Source: Hyphomicrobiales bacterium (GTDB lineage Bacteria > Pseudomonadota > Alphaproteobacteria > Rhizobiales > Rhizobiaceae). From it: DNA of 64,000 nt. Within the stretch, counting starts at the first letter, position 1. Every line of letters starts with the position of its first letter. A program made the translations under genes and the position numbers. The notes under the pieces were generated by a model. It saw nothing but the letters and a program-made list of their open reading frames with translations, was not told the DNA's origin and searched no databases. Shown piece after piece: positions 17,518 to 25,918 of this stretch. The stretch spans positions 1 to 64,000 of the forward strand of contig UBQW01000043.1 of NCBI GenBank assembly GCA_900467745.1, given 5' to 3'.

Positions 17518-20500
17518 TTAGTTCAGGCGGCCTGCCGCGTGGGCGAGCATGGTGTAGACCTTGCCGGTGTCGGAGGTCAGGTAGGACTGGGTGATCGTCC
17601 GGTCGCGGTCGGTGCGGGCGACGTCGGCGAGCAGCTTTTCGAAGTCGGCGATGTAGCGGTTGACGGCGGTGCGGAATTCCGGCTCGCGGTCATACTTGTG
17701 CTTGATCTCGTCGAAGGTCTGCTGGCCCTTCAGCGTGTAGAGGCGGCGCGTGAAGACGTCGCGTTCGCCACGCTGGTAGCGGCGCCACAGATCGACCGAG
17801 GCATCGTGATCGATGGCGCGGGCGATGTCGACGGAGAGCGAGTTCAGCGATTCCACCACGTGGCGCGGATTGCGGTTGTCGCCGGCGCGCGGCGCCTGGG
17901 GTGCCGGTGCCTCTACGCGGGGCGCCGGCTGGCGGGCAACTGCTTCCTCGGCGCTCTCGTCGCGCGACGCGCCGCGCAGCAGGTCGCTGATCCAGCCGCC
18001 GGATGCCGGCGAAGCGGCAGGCGCCTGGGTCACAGCAGGCGCGCGCTGCGGCGTTGCAGGCGTTGCTGCCGCGGTGCCGAGCGAACCGCGCAGGCCGAAG
18101 CCTTCGATCGAGGAGGGCGGGATGGCGGCGGCTGCGGGGGTTGGCAGCGGCGCGGGCACGGGAGCCGGCTGCGGCTGCTGCTGGATCGCGGGCTGCACCG
18201 GCGCCTGGCGCGGGGCAGGCTGTGGCTGCGGCTGCTGTGGCTGGGCCAGCGTGCGGGCAGCTGGCTCCGAGACTTCGAGTTGCTGCGTCGAGCGGCCCAC
18301 AATGTGCGAGATGTCCTGCAGCGCCTTGATCTGCTCGGAGACGGCGCGGCGCATGGCGGCGGCGCTCTCCTTGGCTTCCTCGGGCAGGTCGAACGCGCCG
18401 CGCTTCAGCTCGCTGCGCGTCATGTCCAGTTCCTTGCGGATATCACCGGCGGAGCGGCGGATTTCCTCGGTGGCGCCGGAGAAGCGGGCGACGGCTTCGT
18501 CGACGGCTTCGCGCAGCGATTCACGCATCTGCTGTGCCGCGCCATCCGACAGGCGACCTGCGTCGCCCATCATCCGCTCGACTTCCGACAGCGATGCCGT
18601 CAGGCCGCCGCGAACGCGGTTGGCGAGTTCGCCGGAGCGGCGCTCGGCATTGCCAAGCGTGGTGTCGAGCGTTGCGTTGACGTCTTCGCTGGCCTTGCTG
18701 ACGCTGCTGCGCATCGCTTCGGCGGCTTCGGCGGCGCGCTTTTCGGCATCCGAGAGCGTGGTGCTGATATCGGCGAAGGAGGACTGGACGCCCTGGCGCA
18801 GGTTGTGGCTGACCTGGTTCGAGCGCTGTTCGGCGCGATCGAAGGCCGAGTCGACCATGCTGCCAAGGGCACGCATCGTCTTTTCGATGTCTTCCGAGCG
18901 CTGGACGAGGCCGACCGACAGCGTCTGCAGCGCGGATTCGCGATCTTCCAGCGTCGAGACGAGGTTGGACTGGGCGGCGCCGAGCAGGCTGGAGGCCTGC
19001 GTCAGCACCTTGGAGTGCTCGTCGAAGCGCCCGATGATGCTGCCGACCTGCGAAAGCGTCTGGCCGGAGATGTCGGAGAGGCGATCGACCTTGCCTTCGA
19101 GAAGACGGGTCGAGGCCGCGACCATTTCAGCGGCCTTGGAGGCCGAGTCGGTGAAGCGCGAGGTGGTGTCGCCAAGGCGGCCGTCCACTGCGCTCAGCTC
19201 TTCGGCCGCGCGGGTCATCATCTGGCCCATGACCATGCTGTTGTCGGACAGGCGGTCGATCAGGCGGTTGACGTTGGAGAGCAAGCTGTTTTCGATCGCA
19301 TCGACGGCCGAGGTGGCGCGCTCGGTGCGGGCGTTGATCGCGTCGATCAAAGCGGTGTTTTCGGCGCGCAGGCGCTCGGCGCTCTGGTCGCTCGCCGCCG
19401 TGAGCTGTGCAGCACTCTGCTCGCTGGCGGCGGTGATCTGTGCAGCACTCTGTTCGCCGGCAGATGTGATCTGCGCAGCAGCCTCGCGGCCGGTCTGCGC
19501 GTAGCGATCGATCATCGGGCGGGCGGTCTCGTCGAGAATGCGCGACAGCTCGGTCGTGCGGCCTGCGAGCATGGAGTTCAGCTCGCGGGTGCGGTCGTCA
19601 AGAGCGGCGCGGATCGAGCTGCCGCGTGCTTCGAGCGCCTGCTCGACGGTGTTGAGCGTGCCGTCGAGTTCGCGCGAGCGCTCTTCAAGGCCGCTGCGGA
19701 TCGCATTGCCGCGGGCTTCGAGCGCGCGGTCGACATCGGCCATGGTGGAGGCGATCTCTTCGCTTGCGCTTGCGATTGTCGTGCGGATATCCGTGCCGTG
19801 GCTGGCGAAGGTGTTCTGCGCGTCGTTCAGCGCCTTGGAGATGGCGCCGACCTGGCCGCTGACCAGCGTTTCGGCTTCGGCCACCTTGTTGATGATGGCG
19901 TTGCCCGCTTCGGAGAAGGTCTGGGCGACGGCTGCGGCCTGGCCGGCGAGGCGGTTCTGCGCCTCGGAGACGCGGCCGACGATCTGCTCGGAACGCTCGC
20001 CCATCGAACGGGCGAAATCGCTGCTCTTGGCGTCGAGGCCCTCGGCGAACTGCTGGCCGGTCTGGCTGAGCGAGGCCGCGGCGCGCGTGACTTCCTCGTC
20101 CATGCCCTGCGTGGTGTCGGCGACAGCGCTGCGCAGCGAGGCGGCGAGGCCGGCGGCTTTGCCTTCGATCGTGCGGTTGACGGCATCGAGGCCGACGTTG
20201 AGCGCGCGGTCCATGGTGGACAGGCGTTCGTCGATCTTGGCGGTGCCACGCTCCATGGCTTCGCCGATGCCTGCGGTGCGGGCGTCGATACCGTAAGTCA
20301 GGCTGGCGGCGCGGCTGTCGATCTCGGAGGCGAGGTGGCTGGTGCGGCCATCGATCGTCTCGGAGAACTTGGCAATGCTGTCATCGACGGCGGACGCGAT
20401 GCGGTCGGAGGTCTCGTCGCTGAGAGCGCCGAGCCTGGAGATGCCATCGCTCAGCGTGCCGGTCAGGCGCTCGCCGGCGGCATCGACCTGCTGGGCAACA

Positions 20501-23500
20501 CCACCGACGCCGTCGCGGATGCGGTTTTCGAGCGCTGCGAGGCCGGCTTCGACGCGCGAGCCGGTATCGGCGAAGCGGCCCGTCATGCCCTCGATCGACT
20601 GGTCGAGGTGCGAGGCGAAGCTCTCCGTCGAGCGGGAGATTTCGTCGGCCGCGGTCTGGAAGCGACCGGCGATGTTGCCGGTGCTGTCGCGCAGCCGATC
20701 TTCCAGCGACTGGGCGCTGTTGTCGATCGCCTGGCGGATCGAGGCTTCGCGATCTTCCAGCGACATTTCGAGCATGCTGACGCTTGCGGCGATGGAGGCG
20801 CCGATCGTCGTCGCCTGGTCGGAGAGCGTTTCGCCGATCTGGTTATGCGCTTCGTTGAGCGTCAGGTTGATCGCCTGGGTGCGGTCGTCGAGCGTGGCAC
20901 GGATGCGGGCATGTGCCGAGACGAGGCCGTCTTCCAGCTTGGTCGTGGCATTGCCGGTCAGCGCCTCGAAGCGGTCGGCGGCGGAGGTCAGGCCACCTTC
21001 GATGCGGTCGGTGCCATCGGTGATGGTGCTGGAGATCGAGGAGGCGTGTTCGGCGAGCGTGCGTTCCAGGCGCTGCTGGTTTTCGGTGTAGGCGCCACGG
21101 ATCTCTTGGGCCTTGTCGGTGAATGCGCCGGCGACGCGGGCTTCGGCTCCGGCGACGCTATCGATCAGCGCGTTGGTGCGGGCATCCAGAACCTCGTCGA
21201 AGCGGCTCTGGCTGTCGCCGAGCGAGATGGCGAGCGCCATGGACTTTTCGGCCAGCGTGTCGGCAAGGCGGTCGTGCACGTCGGCAACCGTGTCGTTGAT
21301 CGACTTGGCGTTCTGCGAGAGCGTGCTTTCGATCCGGTCGTGGCCGCTGACGAGCGAGTTCGCGATGCTTTCGGCATGGTGGCCGAGCGTGTCCTCGAGG
21401 CGCGAATGGCCTTCGTTGAGCGCGATCGCGAGACCCATCGCCTTGTCATCAAGGGCTTCATTGATCCGGTCGTGACCGCTGGCGAGAGAGGTCGCGATGT
21501 TGCCGGCATGGCGGCCGAGCGTGTCTTCGAGGCGCGAGTGGCCTTCGTTGAGCGCGATCGCGAGGCCCATGGACTTGTCTTCGAGGGCTTCGCTGATGCG
21601 GTCGTGACCGCTGGAGAGCGAGGCGGCGATGCCGTCAGCGTGGTGCGCCAGCGTATCGGCGAGGCGGCCTTGGCTGTCGTCGAGCGAAATGGCAAATGCC
21701 ATGGCGCGGTCGTCGATCGCTTCCGTCAGCTTCTCCTGGCCGGCGGCGAGCGACTGCGAGATGGCCTCCGCGCGGGTGTCGAGCGCGGTCTCGATGAGGC
21801 TGCGGCCTTCGTTCATAGAGGCATTGAAGGCGGCGCTGCGTTCGGCGATGGCGTCGGCAAGCTTGCGCTCGCCTGCTGCCAGAGACTGCGAGATGGCGCC
21901 GGCATGCGAACCGAGCGTGTCCTCGATGCGGCTGTGGCCTTCATTGAGCGAGATCGCGAGCGCCATGGCGCGATCGTCGAGCGTTTCGGCAAGACGATCA
22001 TGGCCGGAGGCGATGGAGCCTGCGATGGCATCGACCTGCGAGCCAAGCGTCTCCTCGAAGCGGCTCTGGCTTTCGTTGAGCGAGATCGCCAGCGTCATGG
22101 CCTTGTCGTCGAGTGTATCGGCGAGGCGGTCATGGCTGCCGGTAACGGCTTCGATGATCGCTTCCGAACGGCTTGCAAGGGTGTTTTCGAAGCGCGACTG
22201 GCTGTCGGACAGCGCGCCCAGAAAGACGCCGCTGCGCGCCGACATGACGTCGTCGATGCGCTCATGGGCGGAATCCAGCGCCTGGGTGATATCTTCCGCG
22301 CGCTTGGAGATCGTGGTGTTCAACTCATCGGCACGGCCGAAGGCCGAGGTGATCTGGTCGGTACCGGCCGAAACCGCCGAGCTCAGATCCGACGTCGTCG
22401 ATAGCAGGGTGTCGCGGAATTCGGTGGCGCGGGCCGACAGGTTGTTGTGGAGCTCCGAGGTGCCGGAGGCAAGCGCCAGCGAGATTTCGGAGGTGGCGTG
22501 GCTGAGCGCCGAGGTCATTTCGGCGGTGCGCGCGCCGATCGCGCTCGCGACTTCGTCGACCTTGCCCGAAAGCGTGCTTTCCAGCACTTCCTGGCCGGTC
22601 GAAAGCGCTGTCGTCAGCGCGAAGGACTGGTCGGTCAGCGACGAGCCGATGCGTTCGATGCTGGAGCTCAGGATGCCGTTCAGCGAATCCGAACCGCCGG
22701 TCAGCGTGTCGTTGATGCGGTTCAGGCTCTCCATCAGCTTGGTGTCGAGTGTGCCGGCGCGCTTGTCGAAGGCGTTGGCGAATTCGGCGACACGTTCGTC
22801 GAAGGAGGTGGACAGCTGGGCGACGGTTGCCTGCAGGCGCTCGTCGAAGAAGCCGGAGCGCAGGTCGAGGTCCATGATCGTGTCATCGACGCTGGACTGC
22901 AGGCTGTGGCGGAAGCTGGTGCCGCGCTCGTCGAGCGTGCTGTTCAGCTTGGCGAGAACGTCATCCAGCGTGCTGGTGATGGTGCGTTCGCCGCCGGTCA
23001 GGCTCTCGTTGATATCGCGGGTGCGCGCGATCAGGATCTCGTTCAGCTGGCGGGCGCGGTCGTTGAGCGCGGCGTTCAGCTTCTCGGCGTTGCTGTCCAT
23101 GGTGGACGCACGCGTCTCGAACTGGCTGAGAATGGTGTTGCCGTGGTCACTCAGGCTAGACGTCAGCGAATCCAGGCGGTTATCGAACTCGTTGGCGAGC
23201 GCGAAACCGGAGGAGGTCAGCGTCTGCAGCAGCGAATCGGTCTTGGCTGCGAGCAGGGTGCCAAGCGACTGGATGGCGGATTCCGACTTCTCGGTGATCG
23301 TGGCGGCGCGCGTGTCGATCATCGAGGCGAAGGCTTCGCCCGAGGTCGCGAGGCGCACGGCGATTTCCTCGGTCGCCAGCGACAGGTCTTCGCGCAGCTG
23401 GTCGTGAACGCCGACGATCGACGTGCGGATACGCTCGGCGTGATTGACGATCGCCTCACGCTCGGAGCCGAGTTCGTGGACGAGACCGCGCACGCGCAGT

Positions 23501-24237
23501 TCGTTATCGGCGTAGCTGCGCTCCAGCGCGTTGACTTCGGAGTGGACGAGGGTTTCGAGCTCGGAGGCGCGGGCGATGGTGCGCTCAATGCCTTCGTTCA
23601 TGGCCGAGACTTCACGACGAACGGCCTGGCCGACCGTCATGATGCGTTCCGACGCGATGGTTTCCGGCTCGGAGAGGCGAAGTGCCACTTCCGCCATAGA
23701 GCGGGCGGCGTTGCGCATGTCCTGGGCGCGCGCCATCATGATGGCGAAGGCGTAGAACAGGAGAACCGGGATGATGATGCCGACGAGACCGGCGATCACG
23801 CCGGGCAGGGCGACGAGGTCGGAAATCGAGCGGATCTGCCAGACCTGCGGCGAATAGAGGAGCGACATCAGGCCGAGGCCGCCGACGATCCACAGAAGTG
23901 AAACAAGCGTGGCGTTGCGCAGCGCCGGACGGGCGGAACCGTTGTCGAGCGATTTCAACAGCGAAGCGGGGCTGACGCGGCTGCCATCGTTGGCGGCAAA
24001 GGCCGGCGCGCGCGATCCCTGCTCGGAGGAGCGAGGTGTAGCGGCGCGCTGCTGCTTGGCATCGTCTTTACGCTGATTGCGGACAGTTGGCTTTTCGGAC
24101 ACTTTTGCCTCCGAGGCGTCTTGCTTCCTGACTTGTGGAGACGGCGTATCATCGTCCTCGAAGTCGATCTGCAGGGCTTCATCCAGCGCCTTGAACGCCT
24201 TGTCCTCGATCGATTCGTTGTACTTGTTGTTCGCCAT
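17518..24237 (-). CDS. gpr: Giant membrane-anchored coiled-coil protein, growth-pole-ring (GPR/RgsE) type
   Basis: This 2239-residue protein is annotated in rhizobia as kinesin-like or apolipoprotein A1/A4/E-like. It resembles the growth pole ring protein of Agrobacterium and RgsE of Sinorhizobium, which organise polar growth. Order: an acidic, charged cytoplasmic N-terminus (1-105); two membrane segments (about 108-130 and 144-170: VSLLWIVGGLGLMSLLY and GVIAGLVGIIIPVLLFYAF); about 1700 residues of Ser/Thr/Ala/Asp/Leu-rich amphipathic helix; a Pro/Gln-rich linker (near 2010-2060); and a C-terminal helical domain with LNSLSVDIARAI and VDLWRRYQRGER. Residues about 700-1008 hold seven 44-residue repeats, each four 11-residue units (for example SGHDRISEALE, DKSMGLAIALN, EGHSRLEDTLG, RHAGNIATSLA). 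The family assignment is from memory of sequence character and is not computed. Confidence 0.82.
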   Translation of the reverse strand: MANNKYNESIEDKAFKALDEALQIDFEDDDTPSPQVRKQDASEAKVSEKPTVRNQRKDDAKQQRAATPRSSEQGSRAPAFAANDGSRVSPASLLKSLDNGSARPALRNATLVSLLWIVGGLGLMSLLYSPQVWQIRSISDLVALPGVIAGLVGIIIPVLLFYAFAIMMARAQDMRNAARSMAEVALRLSEPETIASERIMTVGQAVRREVSAMNEGIERTIARASELETLVHSEVNALERSYADNELRVRGLVHELGSEREAIVNHAERIRTSIVGVHDQLREDLSLATEEIAVRLATSGEAFASMIDTRAATITEKSESAIQSLGTLLAAKTDSLLQTLTSSGFALANEFDNRLDSLTSSLSDHGNTILSQFETRASTMDSNAEKLNAALNDRARQLNEILIARTRDINESLTGGERTITSTLDDVLAKLNSTLDERGTSFRHSLQSSVDDTIMDLDLRSGFFDERLQATVAQLSTSFDERVAEFANAFDKRAGTLDTKLMESLNRINDTLTGGSDSLNGILSSSIERIGSSLTDQSFALTTALSTGQEVLESTLSGKVDEVASAIGARTAEMTSALSHATSEISLALASGTSELHNNLSARATEFRDTLLSTTSDLSSAVSAGTDQITSAFGRADELNTTISKRAEDITQALDSAHERIDDVMSARSGVFLGALSDSQSRFENTLASRSEAIIEAVTGSHDRLADTLDDKAMTLAISLNESQSRFEETLGSQVDAIAGSIASGHDRLAETLDDRAMALAISLNEGHSRIEDTLGSHAGAISQSLAAGERKLADAIAERSAAFNASMNEGRSLIETALDTRAEAISQSLAAGQEKLTEAIDDRAMAFAISLDDSQGRLADTLAHHADGIAASLSSGHDRISEALEDKSMGLAIALNEGHSRLEDTLGRHAGNIATSLASGHDRINEALDDKAMGLAIALNEGHSRLEDTLGHHAESIANSLVSGHDRIESTLSQNAKSINDTVADVHDRLADTLAEKSMALAISLGDSQSRFDEVLDARTNALIDSVAGAEARVAGAFTDKAQEIRGAYTENQQRLERTLAEHASSISSTITDGTDRIEGGLTSAADRFEALTGNATTKLEDGLVSAHARIRATLDDRTQAINLTLNEAHNQIGETLSDQATTIGASIAASVSMLEMSLEDREASIRQAIDNSAQSLEDRLRDSTGNIAGRFQTAADEISRSTESFASHLDQSIEGMTGRFADTGSRVEAGLAALENRIRDGVGGVAQQVDAAGERLTGTLSDGISRLGALSDETSDRIASAVDDSIAKFSETIDGRTSHLASEIDSRAASLTYGIDARTAGIGEAMERGTAKIDERLSTMDRALNVGLDAVNRTIEGKAAGLAASLRSAVADTTQGMDEEVTRAAASLSQTGQQFAEGLDAKSSDFARSMGERSEQIVGRVSEAQNRLAGQAAAVAQTFSEAGNAIINKVAEAETLVSGQVGAISKALNDAQNTFASHGTDIRTTIASASEEIASTMADVDRALEARGNAIRSGLEERSRELDGTLNTVEQALEARGSSIRAALDDRTRELNSMLAGRTTELSRILDETARPMIDRYAQTGREAAAQITSAGEQSAAQITAASEQSAAQLTAASDQSAERLRAENTALIDAINARTERATSAVDAIENSLLSNVNRLIDRLSDNSMVMGQMMTRAAEELSAVDGRLGDTTSRFTDSASKAAEMVAASTRLLEGKVDRLSDISGQTLSQVGSIIGRFDEHSKVLTQASSLLGAAQSNLVSTLEDRESALQTLSVGLVQRSEDIEKTMRALGSMVDSAFDRAEQRSNQVSHNLRQGVQSSFADISTTLSDAEKRAAEAAEAMRSSVSKASEDVNATLDTTLGNAERRSGELANRVRGGLTASLSEVERMMGDAGRLSDGAAQQMRESLREAVDEAVARFSGATEEIRRSAGDIRKELDMTRSELKRGAFDLPEEAKESAAAMRRAVSEQIKALQDISHIVGRSTQQLEVSEPAARTLAQPQQPQPQPAPRQAPVQPAIQQQPQPAPVPAPLPTPAAAAIPPSSIEGFGLRGSLGTAAATPATPQRAPAVTQAPAASPASGGWISDLLRGASRDESAEEAVARQPAPRVEAPAPQAPRAGDNRNPRHVVESLNSLSVDIARAIDHDASVDLWRRYQRGERDVFTRRLYTLKGQQTFDEIKHKYDREPEFRTAVNRYIADFEKLLADVARTDRDRTITQSYLTSDTGKVYTMLAHAAGRLN
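21199..22140 (-). repeat. 132-bp tandem repeats inside the GPR-like gene
   Basis: Near-identical blocks recur with an exact period of 132 bp: GATCCGGTCGTGGCCGCTG starts at 21331, its copies start at 21463 and 21595, and more diverged copies extend to about 22140. The period equals 44 codons, or four 11-residue helical units. The array keeps the reading frame. Outer boundaries are approximate. Confidence 0.8.
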
Positions 24238-24487
24238 TCCGTTACGCCTCGTTACATCTCAGCCGGTCTACACGCATCCGGGTTTCCGCGTCACCCGAAC
24301 AAACCTTGCCTCTGAACCTGTCCGCCCAAAATTCGTAGAGCGGATAAGTATGTCATTTCAGAGTGGATAGCTGCTTTCGCACACTTACGGTATCAAAACA
24401 TTACCATTATCCACTTGGCGAGCAAAGGCTTCCACAACCCAGCTCTCCCAGTCGTATCGTAGTGACACATCCGGGCCTGCTAGACAA

Positions 24488-24634
24488 TTAACGCCTTCGG
24501 TCAAATGCCGAGTTATTAACGCTTGATTAACCCGAATTAACGCCGGCGCGGCCTTGAAATCCAATGTGTTAGAAGTGTTTGACAGGCGTTAACCATATGA
24601 CGAGAAATTCGCCCTGATTGCGCCCGAATTTAAC
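24488..24634. promoter_or_regulatory. TTAAC-box cluster (putative CtrA-controlled divergent control region)
   Basis: Six TTAAC pentamers, all in the same orientation, start at 24488, 24516, 24527, 24537, 24589 and 24630. They lie in the 462-bp region between the GPR-like gene and the Hpt gene. The copy at 24589 reads TTAACCAT, a form reported for rhizobial CtrA sites. Clustering of this AT-rich word in a GC-rich genome is unlikely by chance. CtrA binding is inferred. The remaining part, 24238-24487, shows nothing I can name. Confidence 0.6.
24516..24531 (+). promoter_or_regulatory. Exact CtrA-type box TTAA-N7-TTAAC
   Basis: TTAACGCTTGATTAAC matches the full CtrA consensus TTAA-N7-TTAAC without mismatch. 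A third TTAAC follows with N6 spacing at 24537. The site lies 280 bp upstream of the GPR-like start codon and 170-185 bp upstream of the Hpt start codon. Confidence 0.65.
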
Positions 24635-24699
24635 GCGATTGGCACTGCGCCCCCGCAACATCATTCAAACGGCGGGACCTAAGACGGGAGAATTGGCAT

Positions 24700-25068
24700 A
24701 TGGCAGCAGTCAGTATTGCGTTCGCGGCGCCAGATCATGGCAAGGGACAGGTGCCCTCGCAACAGCGGCCGGTCGACCTTGTTCACCTGGCCAACCAGAC
24801 GATGGGCGACAAGGCGCTTGAATTGGAAGTCCTGCAGATGTTCGCGCGCCAGGCCCGCGCCTGCCTGCACGACATGTCTTCCGGCGACGGCAAGGCGATC
24901 GTGGCCGCCGCCCACAAGCTCAAGGGTGCGGCAAGCGCCGTAGGCGCCTTCAGGGTACGCGACGCGGCCGAAGCGCTCGAAGGCAATTGCGGTGATGCCT
25001 CGAACATGGCCGCCGTCGGCGTCGCCGTCATCGAGGCGGAGAATTTCATCCTGAAGCTTTGCCGCTAG
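24700..25068 (+). CDS. Stand-alone histidine phosphotransfer (Hpt) domain protein
   Basis: The 122-residue protein is essentially one Hpt four-helix domain. The phosphoacceptor is His72 in AHKLKGAASAVGA, the classic HxxKGxxxxxG core. The first 23 residues are a flexible leader. There is no kinase or receiver domain and no adjacent two-component gene, so its partners are unknown. It is divergent from the GPR-like gene across the TTAAC-box region. It is not ChpT, which has a different dimeric kinase-like fold. A GGGAGAA site precedes the ATG. Confidence 0.85.
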   Translation: MAAVSIAFAAPDHGKGQVPSQQRPVDLVHLANQTMGDKALELEVLQMFARQARACLHDMSSGDGKAIVAAAHKLKGAASAVGAFRVRDAAEALEGNCGDASNMAAVGVAVIEAENFILKLCR

Positions 25069-25101
25069 GCGGCAATGACGCCATCAGGTGTTCGATCATG
25101 G

Positions 25102-25138
25102 GACCCGTTGCACCATTGCGGAGCAGCGGGTCTTTTTA
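25102..25138 (+). terminator. Rho-independent terminator of the Hpt gene
   Basis: GACCCGTTGC and GCAGCGGGTC pair over ten positions (one G-T wobble) around an 11-base loop and are followed by TTTTTATT. It lies 34 bases after the Hpt stop codon. Confidence 0.8.
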
Positions 25139-25282
25139 TTGCTCTTGGCGTGGCGCAATCTGACAAGCGTGTCGCTTCCAAATCTGGAATGAAGAGGCAA
25201 GGGCGGTCGTTGTTGACTGCCTCGCGTAATTGTTGGAAGTAAAAATCCAAACCCATCCCATTGATGATCACCGGAAAACACC

Positions 25283-25603
25283 ATGCCCAAACTGACCATT
25301 GTCGCTTTCGACGGTACGCGCTTCGATCTTGATGTCGATCAGGGATCGACCGTCATGGAAAACGCCGTGCGCAATTCCGTGCCGGGCATCGAAGCCGAAT
25401 GTGGCGGCGCATGCGCTTGCGCGACCTGTCATGTCTACATCGACGAGGAGTGGACCGAGCGCGTCGGTCCGCCCGAAGCGATGGAAGAAGATATGCTCGA
25501 TTTCGCCTTCGACGTTCGCCCGACCTCGCGTCTTTCCTGTCAGATCCGCATGAAGGCGGCGCTGGACGGGCTGACCGTGCACGTGCCGGAGCGCCAGGCT
25601 TAA
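25283..25603 (+). CDS. 2Fe-2S ferredoxin (adrenodoxin/ISC type)
   Basis: This 106-residue ferredoxin has the cluster ligands in ECGGACACATCHVY (C-x5-C-x2-C) and a fourth Cys in RLSCQI. That is the spacing of the adrenodoxin/putidaredoxin/FdxB group. It probably carries electrons for Fe-S cluster assembly or for a cytochrome P450; no partner gene is adjacent. It ends with HVPERQA. No good terminator is visible on the plus strand downstream. Confidence 0.92.
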   Translation: MPKLTIVAFDGTRFDLDVDQGSTVMENAVRNSVPGIEAECGGACACATCHVYIDEEWTERVGPPEAMEEDMLDFAFDVRPTSRLSCQIRMKAALDGLTVHVPERQA

Positions 25604-25640
25604 TTCTCCCAGGCATAATCATCCTGAGGATGAACTGGCC

Positions 25641-25790
25641 AAAAAAAGCCTCGCTTGCCGATGTGACGAGCGAGGCGAGGTAGGCGCATTACCTACGGCC
25701 AAGGGAGGATCGACCGCGGCTTCGCAACGCGCCAGGAGAACCCAGAAAACGAAAGTCCCGGCTAACGGACCTGAACTTTCGAATGACTGA
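25641..25790 (-). ncRNA. Candidate trans-acting small RNA (minus strand)
   Basis: A strong hairpin (GCCTCGCT/AGCGAGGC, 25648-25676) is followed on the minus strand by seven U residues, a classic terminator. Upstream is a second hairpin (CGAAAGT/ACTTTCG, 25750-25781) and between them an unpaired GATCCTCCCTT that could pair with Shine-Dalgarno sequences. A -10-like TAATAT sits at 25791-25796. No credible ORF exists here. The size (about 150 nt) and design resemble rhizobial anti-SD sRNAs. It could instead be the 3' UTR of the DUF922 gene. The rest of the gap (25797-25918) shows nothing else. Confidence 0.4.
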
Positions 25791-25918
25791 ATATTAGCGC
25801 GTTGTGTTTCACAAATCTATGGTGAGAAATAACCATTCATTGGCTGGGGCCGTGCCGGTTTCGCACAATTTTCATTGCGCGGCTAAATTCCGGCCGTCGA
25901 TTTCCGCCCGAGAATCAG

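Noticed and set aside
17497..22404. A 1635-codon open frame on the plus strand opposite the GPR-like gene
   Set aside because: It mirrors the biased codon use and repeats of the minus-strand gene. The minus strand has a coherent membrane/coiled-coil protein, while the plus-strand translation is a low-complexity Arg/Gly/Ala/Asp mix with no domain, start site or terminator.
24238..24487. A small ORF or tRNA in the left half of the GPR/Hpt gap
   Set aside because: No cloverleaf, no ribosome-binding site and no coding-like stretch; open frames there lack codon bias.
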